Source: Bilabrum cf. latius (Eukaryota > Bigyra: Bicosoecida > Bigyra > Bicosoecida). Taken from it: a stretch of 64,000 nt of DNA. A program made the translations under genes and the position numbers. Location: positions 434,001-498,000 of the forward strand of contig OZ237772.1 in assembly GCA_965178125.1 (NCBI GenBank). The letters run 5' to 3'. Within the stretch, counting starts at the first letter, position 1. The number at the start of each line of letters is the position of its first letter. Below, piece by piece: positions 11,187 through 22,695 of this stretch. The notes beneath the pieces were generated by a model that did no database searches, was not told the DNA's origin, and saw only the letters and a list, made by a program, of their open reading frames with translations.

Positions 11187-12536
11187 TCACAGCTTGGCCT
11201 TCATGTAGATGCCGTCCTTCTTGAAGCCTGCCTTGCCGTACAGCCCCTCCAGCCGAGGGGAGCACACCAGGACCACCTTGTAGGCCCCGCTCTCGCGAGC
11301 CGCCGTGACGAGTGCCTTCGTGAGAGCGATTCCGAGTCCCTGACCCCTGTGCGCCTTGTCCACCACCACGTCCTCCACATGCGCCGCCACCGCACCCCCG
11401 TGCGTCAGTGTCCGCCTCAGCATCAGCTGGGCATACCCAACCGCCGCGCCTGTCGATGCCTCCTCTAGAATGAGGCATCTGCTAGATCGGAGCTGGTCCG
11501 CGAGCAGAACCCGCACGGCCTACGGTGACAGCGCTGGGCTATCTGTCAGCTGCTGCAGCAGACGAGGCAGCGTGACGAGTGTGCTATCGGCCTCGAAATG
11601 CGTCATCTCCCGGATCGCGTACAGGCCTCTCTCCACGCCGTTCAGCTTGCGACCAGAGACGGGATCCATTTGACCGGAACTAGAGTTCGAACTGGTGCTG
11701 GTGCTGGCGCTGGCGCTGCTAGCGGTGCTGCAACTGATGCCACAGCTGCTACCACTGCTGCTGCTCCCCCCGCTGCACGACACAGACAGCTGTGGGCTGG
11801 GCAAGGAAGGCCCCGCCGCAGCAGTGCAATGCACCTGCCCTGCTCCCCCCGTGCAGGGCGCCGCCACCCAGCCAGTGCCGCTTCGGCGGGCGAGGGACAC
11901 TGGCCTGGGCTCGGAGCCGGGCACCTTGGACGAAGAACGGCCCGCACTCGTCACACCATGACGCCGCATGCGGATGAGCTGCGTGCTTGTCACACCATGA
12001 TACGAATCCGATGCCCCGCCCATGCTCCCGGGCCCGAGCACCTGCTCCGTGCTCGCCTTGCCCGGCCCGTGCTCTCCCCCCTCCGGCCTCTCGCCATTGC
12101 CAGCGCCTTTCCCCCCTGCCGGTGCCCCTGGCTCTTCCCGCACGTGCTCTGCCCTGCGAGCGATGGGGCCCCCTTCCACCACCTCGCTTGTTCCCTAGCC
12201 ATCCCACGGTCCGTGCGGGCCCTGTGCCCGCCTCGCCAGCGAAGCGATGGATATGACGTCCTCGCTGAGAACGGCCCCGTCCCGGTCCAGGGCCAGCTGC
12301 TTGGAGTGGTCGAAGTGGGCCATGCTCGGGTGCATGTGGTAGTTGGCGCGCCCCATCCCCGTCCTGGAGTGGCTCGGGGGCGGCGGTTTGGACGCCCGCG
12401 CTGGGGCACAGGAGGCGGTCGCCCCGGCGGCCTCCGGGCTGTTTCCGTCCGTTGCTGTCGTGTCTGGTCCGTTGCTACTAGGCCCCATGAGAGAAAGTGT
12501 CGAGCGGTCCGATGCGAGTGTATTAGAATGGTCCAT
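11187..12536 (-). CDS. Glucosamine-phosphate N-acetyltransferase-like protein with long disordered N-terminus
   Basis: Single exon from ATG 12536 to TGA 11187 (449 aa) with in-frame TAGs at 11520 and near 12195 read as Gln. The last 140 residues are a GNAT domain resembling GNA1/GNPNAT1, which makes GlcNAc-6-phosphate from GlcN-6-phosphate and acetyl-CoA on the route to UDP-GlcNAc: AHVEDVVVDKAHRGQGLG carries the acetyl-CoA loop RGQGLG, followed by YKVVLVCSPRLEGLYGKAGF, matching the ECLPQNVGFY region of that family. The start of the fold is LYAIREM...LVTLPRLLQQLT. About 300 N-terminal residues are Ser/Gly/Pro-rich and look disordered, unlike the usual compact enzyme of about 150-180 aa. They contain both dispersed motifs: GVTSA from CACTCGTCACAC and GTS from GGGAACAA. 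The catalytic half is confident; the exact substrate and the N-terminal start are less so. Confidence 0.72.
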
Positions 12537-13042
12537 TGCCTACCTGCAAAGACGGATGTATCATTAAAATGTATCGCACACGATCCGTCAGTGCTCCGCG
12601 CGCGACAGATCTGGTCGTGTCGTGAGGGCGGTGTTGTCCTCCAATTCCATCGAATTCGATTACTCTTAGCAGGCATGAAGATTTATCTAGACTACAATCA
12701 AGTACAAGGCCGGTGAAATTTGACTTTAAACTGCAGCATTCGAATAAGCTGCTGCACTCCATCTCGAGGGATCTACCCTAGCAATCCACGCTAACAATTG
12801 GGGTTCTTGCCAGTTTATTTTCGTCGTATCAACGCTTTTCTTATCGGAATGGCCAAAAGTTACAGCACATAGTATAATTTCAACGAAACTCACCCGCAAT
12901 CACGCGAGAATAGCTCGCGAATCGAGTGGTCGGGGTGACGAAGTGCCGGGTTGGATGGTGCGAAACCGAAAATGCGAGTTTCGTGAATGTACGGTGTTGG
13001 TTTGCAAGGAACGGCAACTCCTAGTTTAAACAGTGTCCCACT
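12537..13042. promoter_or_regulatory. Divergent intergenic region, presumed bidirectional promoter
   Basis: A 506-bp spacer between the divergent starts of the acetyltransferase (12536) and TYW1 (13043). It is clearly more AT-rich than the flanking coding DNA. The promoter role is inferred from gene orientation; no specific element was recognised. Confidence 0.45.
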
Positions 13043-16000
13043 ATGTCCGAAGACGATTCGTTGTGGTTAGTTGTATTTCCAACAATAATATTAGGCCTTG
13101 GGGTGATCGCCGCGTTCATCTGGTCCGTTTATTTCGATGGGAACAGGGCGCAACCAGCAAGCACTTCAGCAGAACCACAGGAGCCGAAAACTGAGGCTTC
13201 AGCGCAAAATGCACCCGAAGAATCGCGACAACTGGATCAGCAAGTAACATCTCGTCCTACTCCGCTCCGCGTGCTGTATGCCACCACGACCGGAACAGCA
13301 GCGCGCATCGCGAAGCGCATCGCCCTGGAGGCACGCGCCCTCTCCGCCCTCACCTCTGAGCTAGAAGTGAGCCTCAGCAGCCTGGACGAGTACGATTAGG
13401 ACAACTTGGAGAAAGAAAGCATGGTCATCCTGGTCCTGCCCACCTGGGAGGGCGGCAAACCCCCGGCCACGGGCTCCGTGTTCTGCCACTGGCTGCAGGA
13501 CATGGCCCTCGATTTCCGAGTGGGCGCCACCTGGCTGGCAGATTCAAATGACGTGGCATTCGCGGTGTGCGGTCTCGGCCACAGCGACTTTGACGAGGAC
13601 TGGTGCCGTGCCGCACTGGAGGCGGACGCCGCGCTGGCCGGGACCGGTGCCCGTCGACTGGTCCCCGCCCTCAAGGGGGACTCAAAGTTGGACATGGAGT
13701 CCCAGGTGGAGGCATGGAAGGGCAAGCTGTGGCCGGTGCTATTGGCAGAAGCCAAGAGGAGGAAAGAGGTGGGTCTCGACCAGCAGGAGGAAGAAGAGGA
13801 GGAGGAGGATGTGCAGGGAGAGGTGGATCCAGCTGAGATCGCAAGGCTGGGTTTACTGGACAAAGCGGGCGTCCAGGAGCCCCGGGTGCATTCCTTGGCA
13901 GCGGCTGGAGCGGCAGCGGCAGCGGAAGGGGGGCAGATGGGCGCGGGTGAAGAAGAAGAAGAAGAGGACGAGGAGGAGACGGACGGGTTTCTCGCAGCTG
14001 CCATGGAAGTGCACGCTACTGCCACGGGTGCATCACGCGACAGTGCCGATGACATGCACGCGGCGTCGATGGCCATGACCGCTGGCATGGGGGCAGCGGG
14101 TGCAGGCGGGGTGCAGGAGGAGGAGGATGAGGAATAGAAGGAAGGTTACGGTGAAGAGGACGAGGATGGCATGGTGGTGGTGCCCCCTGGCATGCAGGTG
14201 GGTGACCCCATCATGGGGTCCAGGGCCCGGAGGAGGGCCCGGAGGGCAGCCCTGCGCAAGGACCGCCGCAAGCGGACCAAGGCGGCGCGCGGGGACGGGG
14301 TGTTGGAGCGGGTGGCGCTGGGGGCGCGGGTGGAGCTGGGGGGCTTAGACCAGGAGGGGCTGGAGATGGCCAGGGAACAAATGGGAGGGGGTGCTGGGGG
14401 CGAGGACGGGGAGCAGGGAGAGGGGCTGGGTGTGGTCAGTGGGGGGGACCTGCCTGCCAGCATGCGGGTGGCGCTGGCGTGGTGGCGCAGGGAACAACTC
14501 GGGGATGGTGTCCCCCTGGCGGGGGCGGGGGCCCAGGGGTCAGGCCTGGGTGGCAAGGGGGGCGTGCGGGCGGGCACAGCCGCCGTGCCCGAGGTCCAGA
14601 TCGAGTCAGCGGCGGATGCGGGTCTGCTGGCGGGCGAGGGCACTGACGCGCTGTCCATGCTGGGAGGGGCTGGGCTGGGGAACAAGGGAGGGGCTGGGCT
14701 GGGGAACAAGGGAGGGGCTGGGCTGGGGAACAAGGGAGGGGCTGGGCTGGGGAACAAGGGAGGGGCTGGGCTGGGGAACAAGGGAGGGGCTGGGCTGGGG
14801 AACAAGGGCGGCGGAGAGGACGACGAAGATGAATCAGGTGCTGGTGATGGGGGCACAACAGCACCAGGCCCAGATTCAGGGTCTGTCAAGTCGAATCCCT
14901 AGGCCCTAGAGGCTGCCAGGCGGGCTGGCGAGATCGCGCGCGCTGCCGACAGGAGGAGGAAGGAAGCTGCCAGGCGCAAGAGGGAGGAGGCCAAGAGGGC
15001 GGCCCTGTCCGCCGACACAGACGAAGACAGGCTCAACGCGCTGCTGATCGAGGCGCACGAGAAGCTGCATGCGGAGGGAGGGGAAGGTGCAGCATCAGCC
15101 GAGGGCCAGGAGGGGCAAGCAGAGTCAAAGGCCGAGGAGGGCCGGGAGAAGGGCCAGGAGCAGGGTGCAAGCAGCGGGGCTGGGTCAAGCAAGCCATCCG
15201 GTTCATCATCTTCTTCTGCTTCCGGCGGCGGGATCGTCGATTTGGAGGACGTGGGTGCTCACGTGGCGGCAGCGGCAGACGCAGCCAAGGTCGCCGAAGA
15301 GCGCGCCATGAAGCTTGGCCATGACTCCCGTCCTGAGATGGTGACGCCCTCCCAGCGGGCCGCTTTGACCAAGGAGGGCTACAAGCTGATCGGGAGCCAC
15401 TCTGCCGTGAAGCTCTGCCGGTGGACCAAGCACCACCTGAGGGGCAGGGGCGGGTGCTACAAGCACACTGCCTACGACATCAAGTCCTACCAGTGCATGG
15501 AGATGACCCCTTCCCTCTCCTGCGCCTCGATGTGCACGTTCTGTTGGAGGCACGGGAAGAATCCGGTGGGGAGGGAGTGGAGGTGGAAGACGGACGAGCC
15601 GAGTGATATCGTGGAGGACGCCATCAGGAAGCACGTGGACATGATCAAGGAGGCCAGGGGCATGCCCGGCATGAAGATGGACCGGTGGCACGAGGCGCAC
15701 ACTGTCAAGCACTGCGCACTGTCTCTCGTCGGTGAGCCCATCATGTACCCCAAGATCAACGAGCTGTGCGGCGAGCTGCACAAGAGGGGCATCAGCTCCT
15801 TCCTGGTGACCAACGCCTAGTTCCCCGAGGCCATCGCAAGGCTGCACCCAGTGACACAGCTGTACGTGTCCATCGACGCCTCCAACAAGGAGGCACTCAG
15901 GGCAGTGGACAGGCCCTTGTTCTCTGATTTCTGGGAGCGGTTCCTGGCGTGTCTCCGGCTCCTGAGAGAGAAGCACCAGAGGACCGTCTACCGCATGACG

Positions 16001-16756
16001 CTGGTGCGCAAGTGGAACATGGCCGATGCGGAGGGGTACTGTGAGCTGGTGAGGCTGGGCAAGCCGGACCTGATCGAGGTGAAAGGGGTGACGTACAGCG
16101 GCAAATCGGGGATCAGCAGCCTGACCATGAAGAACGTTCCTTTCCACGCCGAGGTTCGAGGCTTCTGCCGGGCGCTGTCGGAGCGGCTGGGGGGCGAGTA
16201 CGAGCTCGCCGTGGAGCACGAGCACAGCAACTTCGTGCTGCTTGCGCACAAGCGGTTCAAGATCGAGGGGAGGTGGCACACGTGGATCGACTACGGCAAG
16301 TTCCACGAGCTGTACGGGAGGTGGAAGGCCTCGGGGGGCGAGGCAACCTTCACCACGATGGACTACGTTGCCCCCACGGAGGGTTGGGCCCTGTACGGGG
16401 CCGAGGAGCAGGGGTTTGACCCCAAGGAGATCCGGTTCAGGAGGACCAAGGACGGGGGTGCCAAGAAGGAGAGGCTGCGGCTGGCGGCGGGGGCCACGGA
16501 GGAGGACGCGATGCAGAGGGCCTCCCGGGGAACAACGATCGAGGTGGGGGGCAGGGACGTGGAGAGGGCGGCGAGGCCCGCGATGCCGCTGCTGGAGGGG
16601 TACGGGTCTGCGGCATTCAGGGAACAAGGGGGGTCGCGGGAGGAGGAGGGGAAGCGAGGGGGGGCCGGGGCCGGGGCCGGGGCCGGGGCTGGTGCTGGCG
16701 TGGCATCTTCTTCGGCTACCCGCGGTCAGGAGTTGGAAGAGGTTGTGGATTTTTAA
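13043..16756 (+). CDS. TYW1: tRNA wybutosine-synthesizing protein 1 (flavodoxin + radical SAM)
   Basis: One exon of 1238 codons ending in TAA, with four in-frame TAGs (13397, 14135, 14900, 15818) read as Gln. TYW1 builds the tricyclic imidazoline core on N1-methylguanosine 37 of tRNA-Phe from pyruvate and SAM. Residues 8-30 are a hydrophobic anchor (VFPTIILGLGVIAAFIW); a flavodoxin-like FMN domain follows (LYATTTGTAARIAKRIALEA, then VILVLPTWEGGKPP and AVCGLGHSDF). An acidic, repetitive linker of some 400 residues separates it from the radical-SAM domain, whose cluster motif CxxxCxxC is CASMCTFC at about residue 830. The downstream VGEPIMYPKINELC, LYVSIDASNKEAL and C-terminal ITYLKGVTYSG-like part (VKGVTYSGKSG) are typical. 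At 1237 aa it is longer than usual TYW1 (about 730-800 aa) because of the linker. TAG 15818 corresponds to CAG in the second copy. Confidence 0.93.
14663..14806 (+). repeat. 24-bp minisatellite x6 in the TYW1 linker
   Basis: Six exact 24-bp units (GGAGGGGCTGGGCTGGGGAA + CAAG) encode GAGLGNKG repeats between the flavodoxin and radical-SAM domains. Each unit contains the dispersed word GGGAACAA. Unit identity suggests recent expansion. Confidence 0.95.
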
Positions 16757-16928
16757 TAATTTTGCGACACGAAGAAGCAAGATTGAATCATAGCGACAAA
16801 CCGTTCAATACTGGTGTTTGCTCGGAATTTCTCCGCAGTGCCGCATTGCGGAACATTTGATTGCGACGAGACATTTCCAAGGATCGATATGCCACCATAT
16901 CTTCAAGGGACCTGTCACATTCCGTAAA

Positions 16929-17159
16929 ATGCAGGATGTCAAGGTATCTCATACAGCTCCATAGGAAGCATGCGCCAGGGTTGACCAAGCCTGTAGCAGC
17001 ACTGCTACTAGAGATGGCAGCGCAATCCATTTATGTGGCATACGCCGCCCGGACTGGAACCGAAGAGAATTTGATGGCTCAAAGACATCGACGCGCGAAG
17101 CCAGGGGAGATTCACTTCTACGCAAAAGAAACTCTTCAGTGGGACCGCCGTCGACAGTA
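16929..17159 (+). pseudogene. Gene Y copy 1, 5' part (interrupted by DIRS element)
   Basis: Homologous to the first 76 codons or so of gene Y copy 2. It opens with ATG CAG GAT where copy 2 has ATG TAG GAT, one of the two codon pairs that identify TAG as Gln. The reading frame runs into the retrotransposon at 17160, so the gene is split. The rest lies at 24777-26958. Confidence 0.75.
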
Positions 17160-17334
17160 TTTAGCAGGTCTGGGGTTACAACCAGTAAGACCGGAACTGT
17201 AGAAACTGGGATTGATTTGCGTGAAGCTCGACTCATCTTCCCGAGGGTACGCCGAGTACAGTGGTCTCGGCCGAGCTCAATAAGACACGTACTACAGGAT
17301 ATTGTAGTTCTGAGTCGGCTTGCAAAAAGTTTTC
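17160..17334 (+). repeat. DIRS element repeat A1 (A2 at 23897-24071)
   Basis: A 175-bp segment beginning TTTAGCAGGTCTGGGGTTAC and ending GCAAAAAGTTTTC, effectively identical at 17160-17334 and 23897-24071. It marks the left end of the element. Confidence 0.93.
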
Positions 17335-17364
17335 GGAAAAGTGCGCGTGACTTCACTGTGAAAT

Positions 17365-18554
17365 ATGGCCCAGGTGGAGCAGGGCACACAGGCTGCAGCG
17401 GCTCTATCGCATCTTCAAGGTTCCTAGCCGCACAAGGCATTGATTGCTATCGCAAAGCAAGAATCCGCAAATATTCTGGATAATTGCGTTGGTGAATCCT
17501 GGGAAGCATGGATGGAAACAGCAATGGGCGCCGGAGGTCATGCTGGGTTCATCGAGGCTATCAGCAACCAAGCAGCGGGCGACAAACCAATGGACACGGC
17601 AACAGCAAACGGTCTGGGTAATGACTTTAAGACCTTACTGTCGGTGGGAATGGACGACAACCAGAAGAAACGGGCAGTCCTGATGACGGCCACGGCATGG
17701 GTGATTTCACTGTACGTGAAATTACCTCATCGTCCTACCAAGGAGGAGCTGAAACGAGTTTTGCACGACTGCAAGCGTAACTTCCCTGCTTAGGAAGGAG
17801 CGCAGCTGTCAACAGGTGCAGCTGGATGGTTTGCGGTCCTCACAACGTCTGCGGGCGGTGGGCTCCTACATCAACTACTACGAGCTGCAGCAGTGTTGCA
17901 GTCCGCGTATGGTCCGCTGCGAGCGGCCAAACGGACATCTCTGCTGTCAATGACACGTTTCGCCTCTAATTGGGGGTGGCGACTTACGACTGAGAAGTTG
18001 GAATAGCAGGACAGCTACCCGGACCACGTGCTTGCGAAGGCGATCGCAGCCGTGGTAAACGAACAAAACGCGACACAGGCCCTGGGAGAAGAACAAGACG
18101 ATGCAGATGGGGAAGCTCCTGGAGAGGACCCCGATGACGTCGATGCAGAGGCTGACGAGGTCGAGCAGGTCCAGAAGCTCCCGCCAACAGCTTGGCCCAC
18201 GACCGACGACGCGGCGACCCAGTTCATCACGCAGGAGAAGGCGGCGTGGAGCGCAGCAGGTGATGTTCTACATCGTGCTAACGCCATTGTCGCATGGTGG
18301 GTTCCGCGGCTGGATGCCATGCGTGAGGAGTGCAAGACGGGGGACGGGCGCCAACGCACGGCTCGGATCTTAAAGACGCTCGCCGACGTTCTCCCGGACT
18401 AGAAGATAGGAATATTTCTAGCTGGTAAGGTGGATGACCTGTTCCAGTCGATTCTGCCAAAGGACGAGGAGCTCATGAAGGAAATCGGTAAAATGGCCGT
18501 GAGGGAACTCACGTCAACACTGATGAACCCTGCGGGAGCATCGTCAGGGGCAGC

Positions 18555-18594
<40 letters not shown>

Positions 18595-19935
18595 TTCTGG
18601 GGCGGGGCTGCGGGGAGCGCAGCGAGCGCACCTGAAAAAGCTTAGAGATGGCCTACGTACCGCCTGCAGGCGGTCGTCGCTCACGCCCTTCGTACGACCC
18701 TTCACGACTTGGGCGACAAGCTGAAAACTGCCCGTATGGATTTCGGACATCGGGTGCTGGCAGGCACACAGTACCAGCCTAAGGCAAGTGATACCGCGGT
18801 ACGCGCAGCTCACTCCAGTGTGACTCTCTGGCTGCCCCAGGGAATGAGCTGGGTGTTGGAGTAGCTTGTCGGTCCTATCAATTACCTCCTGCCGCTGTAT
18901 CTGGATGCGGACTCCCACACATATGTCTGGTCGGGCAAGACCACGACGATAACCGCCTACATCCACCGGTTGAGCGAGCGTACTTCAGGTGCGCTGAGGG
19001 CAGCAGGACACGCTGGAGATTGGGATCGGATCGTGAAGGCGGCCGATCGGTTGAACACTATCGTCACTCGTGCAGGAGTCCGGGGGCTGGACGATCTCCC
19101 ACCGTGGGATCGGGCACTGTGGCATGCGTACGCAGGACACCACGCAATGGTGCAGGAGGACGTCTCGGATTTGACATTGAGCAACCCGGAGTCCAAGGAT
19201 ATTACCGCCAGAGCCTTCATTCGATCGGTGCAGGGCGCAGCGGCCGCAGTAAAGGAGCGGTTTGCTCGGAGCGTCAGCATGCAAGGTGGACATTGTGGCT
19301 TGGGCCGCATGGTAGTCGAACTGATGCTCGCCACTAGGATCGGATTCTATCCAGATCTGTCTGCAGCCGATGCGGGGACGATGCAGCTGCTCTTGCGTAG
19401 CATCCCGTCAACTCTCCTCCCAGAGCCACCCAGGCGCGGCCAGGACACCATGGACCGGCAGAATCACCTGATGCCGCACTAGTTGGCAGTATGGCTGGCG
19501 CAATACTTCAACGTGAACACTGGGCCGCTCGGGAGCAGATACCCGGGCAGCGGAGTCCCGCCCACGTCATCGGCATCCAGCGCAACCAGCGGTTCGGGGA
19601 CATCAACGTCCGCCTCGCCAATGGGATCGTCAGCTGCAGCGGGTGCAGCAATGGCCATGCAGATTCACAGCAGCCCCACGAAGATGCATCCGGAGTCGGC
19701 CTTCGCGGCAATGGCAATGCAAGCAGCCAAGCGCGCTCACCACCAGGGCCAGCAGCGCCTGGGGTAGAAGCGCGGGCGGGGCAAGCGCGGGTAGAAGAAA
19801 AACGGGCCGAAGCACAAGCACCACCGGCACGGGAACACGGGACAAGACAATCGTGTCAAGGCAGGTCAAGGCGCGGCGTCTGGCGCAGGTGCGGACGACA
19901 GCGACGACGACGGCGATTCCCAGGCCAGCTCCTAA
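17365..19935 (+). CDS. DIRS element ORF1, Gag-like
   Basis: ATG 17365 to TAA 19933-19935 (856 aa), open only if about ten TAG codons are read as Gln. No catalytic motif was found. The N-terminal half is helical and acidic around residues 225-275; a poly-Ser stretch from an (AGC)n run sits at 18556-18594, and the C-terminus is basic then acidic (GKRGQKKNGPKHKHHRHGN, DDSDDDGDS). Position and composition fit the nucleocapsid-type first ORF of DIRS elements. The next frame continues in phase directly after the TAA. Confidence 0.75.
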
Positions 19936-22695
19936 AAGGAGGCGAGGGGAGTGGACGAAGTAAAAGCGCGGCTAATCAGCACAGGGGTGCTTTGGGATGA
20001 TTGTGTACAAAGAGGATTTCAATCGCTATCACCCAAACAGCAAGCAGCCAGCGTTCGTATACTCTCCTCATGGCTAGACCACCCCAGAGAGGGCCCCGAC
20101 CCAGACCTGATTGACCTTCTGCGGCTGTTCCCAACGGGACCCCGGGGCCACAAACATCAAGCGGAACGATTCTCGGCCAAGGACTGCAGAAAGCGCGCAA
20201 TCAGCGCCAGCTCACCACGAGTAGCCCAGTAGTGGCTCCGGGCGGCGCTTCGGCGAGATTTGGGATGCATGCGGGAGGCGGAGCATACGCCACCCCCCAG
20301 GCGAGCACGAGCCCTTGCAGAACATCTACTAGCGGCGCGACGACAGCACCCCCAGCGCGAGGCGCAGAAGGGCCAGGTCGAAGTGCAGCCGCGGTAGTAG
20401 GAAGCAGCACGAACATCAGCACCGACGTAGCAGCAGCAAGGCGGCAGAGTGCCTCCGACGTTCGCACTAGAAGGAGAGGTCCGACTAGGTCACGGCGAAG
20501 GGGGACTCATACTGCCTGTCAAATCCACGGGACCATCCCTTGATGCTAGAGTTAGCCTTGGGGGGACCCGGGAGGAGGCCTCGAGGAATTAGTCGTCCGC
20601 TGTAAAGCAGGCCACCCAGGAGCGAACTCTTGTAGCCCGTCAGGGAGCCAGAGCAGAGCACACCGAGAGGGCTATTGTGGAGCAACGTAGCGGCATGAAC
20701 TCGCAGAGCAGCGCACTGAGGAGCATGCAAGTGCACAGTGGGGACAAACTGTATTGGATGCATCTAGCTACATGCTCAGACTGCACCGCGCAGTTTTGTC
20801 CGGTGGCAGAGGTGTTGCACGTCTTAGGCAAGTATGGCGCGCCTTTCCACTGGTACCTCGAGCCTGACGCAGCGATCAAGGCTCCACGAGACGGTGGAGA
20901 CGTCGACTGGCACGAGGGTACCTTGACCCAATCAGCCCTGTCCACTGAGATTCGAAAGCAGGCAGAGGCAGGATTCATTCGAGTTACATCGGCACCGGCA
21001 ACATCAGATATGCCGAGAGCCTTTCTGGTCCGGAAATACGCTTGGAAGCTCACCCCCGGCGTGGGCATGCAGCGACGCACAGTACCAAGTGAGAAGGCCA
21101 GGCTCGTCGTGGATTTCTCGGGACTACGACCACATGCAGCATAGCTGCATTTTGGGCTAGATGGACCAGCAGAATTTGCAGCTCAATTGGATCCAGGGTC
21201 ATGGATATATAGTTGGGACGTGGCAAAAGCTTTCTATGCCTTCAAGGCTCACCCGGCTTCCTGGAACTTCACGTGGTTCAGCGCGAACGGCCTAGCGGCA
21301 CATTTTTTTCGCATGCCGATGGGAATGGTGCACTCGCCCATCCATCTACAGACAGCCACCGAGTCGTTGGCGGACATCATCCGAGCAAAGCGCTTCCTTC
21401 AGTCGGTATACATGGACGATTTCGCCGGGGGAGAACGACAAGCACCAGCGGCATGGGCGGGTATGTTCACCTCCGTCCTCACCGCACGACAGGCAGGTTT
21501 CAGCATGAGCATCAGCAAACTGACATTGCCAAGCCAAAAGATGCGTTTCCTGGGAATGGATATCTCGACGTCACCTACGATCGACGCGCGAGCCCCACCG
21601 GACAAGCAGAAGGATCTCGCAATCACGTTGAAGGCCACGATGCGGGCATCAAGGCAACGACTGCGCATTCCAGTTGACCTACTGGAACATCTGTAGGGGA
21701 AGGCGCTAGCGTATGCAGGAGGCAGTAGGGGCCAGATGGCCCGCAGTGCGGCACTCGTCGTTGTGGCAAACGAAGCCAAACGGAACGGCAGCAACGCATT
21801 CCTACGCCCAGATATAGCGCGAGCAGTACAAACTCTCCAGGGGATGCTAATGCGAGACGCAACTACGTCGATGTCAAAGCTCTTGGGTATAAATACTGAG
21901 CGGAGCGCTCCAGATCCCCAGGATGCCGCATGCGGACTCGGAGCCAAACCGGGATCGAAGTCTGGCGCCATTTCGATATTCGGCAGTTCAGACGCTAGTG
22001 TATCCACCGGAGCTATCAGTATTGGAAGGCCAATTTGTTCAGCCCTAGTGTTTCCACTTCCCCGAGATATTTGGGGAACGGAAGGTAGCACGGACCCGGA
22101 GAAGTCATCAACAGCCCGTGAGACCATAGTAGCAGCAACGGGAGCACTCAGAGCAGCTCTGCAGTGCAGACCAAGCACTCCGACTACAATATATTGGGAT
22201 TGTGATAACGCTGGAACTTGTGTCCAGTTGTGCACCTTCAGGGGCTCCACAGTTAGGACGCAAGCAACCCTGACGAGGCTAGCGGATATCCTGGATTCTA
22301 GGAAAATTACACTTGTTCCACGGCATCTACCACGCAGCAAGCCTTGGGTAGCTGCTAACGACGCACTTGGAAAGGCTGACCACGCCACAGCTCACACATT
22401 GTGGGGGCAAGCAGGAGTATCCACGGTGACGGTCACGTGTTGTGAGGAGACGATACTGTTGCATCCGTTGATCAAGGGAAAGGAGTGGCCTCCGTCGCAG
22501 CCAGAATTGCTCGCCGCCCTGCACCAAGCAGCAGATGGACACACGAGACGATCAGATTGCAGCAAAGGTATGCACCATGATGAAGAGCCTGACGGAGGCG
22601 ACCACACGGCCGCGGGTGGAGCACCGCCCTCCAGCCCGCTCGGCGGATCTGGCGGGAGCCATCGCCCTCAGCATGATCAAGACCAAGGAGACTGA
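19936..22695 (+). CDS. DIRS element ORF2, reverse transcriptase/RNase H
   Basis: Open in the same frame immediately after the ORF1 TAA, to TGA 22693-22695, with several TAGs read as Gln. No ATG lies near its start, so expression by stop readthrough, reinitiation or a GTG/inner ATG must be considered. The reverse transcriptase runs about residues 270-580: ARLVVDFSGL, the segment SWDVAKAFYAFKAHP, FRMPMGMVHSP and the active site VYMDDF (about residue 493). Downstream, TIYWDCDNAGTC and the following DALGKADHA-like part suggest the RNase H domain. No protease or integrase is seen, as expected for this order. Confidence 0.85.

Noticed and set aside
11598-12716. 372-codon plus-strand frame
   Set aside because: Antisense to the acetyltransferase gene; Arg/Pro/Cys-rich with no domain.
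13397-15820. TAG codons as evidence that TYW1 is a pseudogene
   Set aside because: No TAA, TGA or frameshift accompanies four TAGs, the protein motifs are intact, and the paralogue has CAG at the one comparable site.
13043-16756. TAG meaning leucine or tyrosine
   Set aside because: Both paralogue pairs show CAG opposite TAG. Leucine would need changes from CTG or TTG, which are not seen at these sites.
15206-16780. 524-codon open frame on the minus strand
   Set aside because: It is the exact antisense of the TYW1 radical-SAM half, and the same shadow recurs opposite the second copy (27276-29006). Pro/Leu/His-rich composition and lack of motifs fit a GC-rich antisense artefact.
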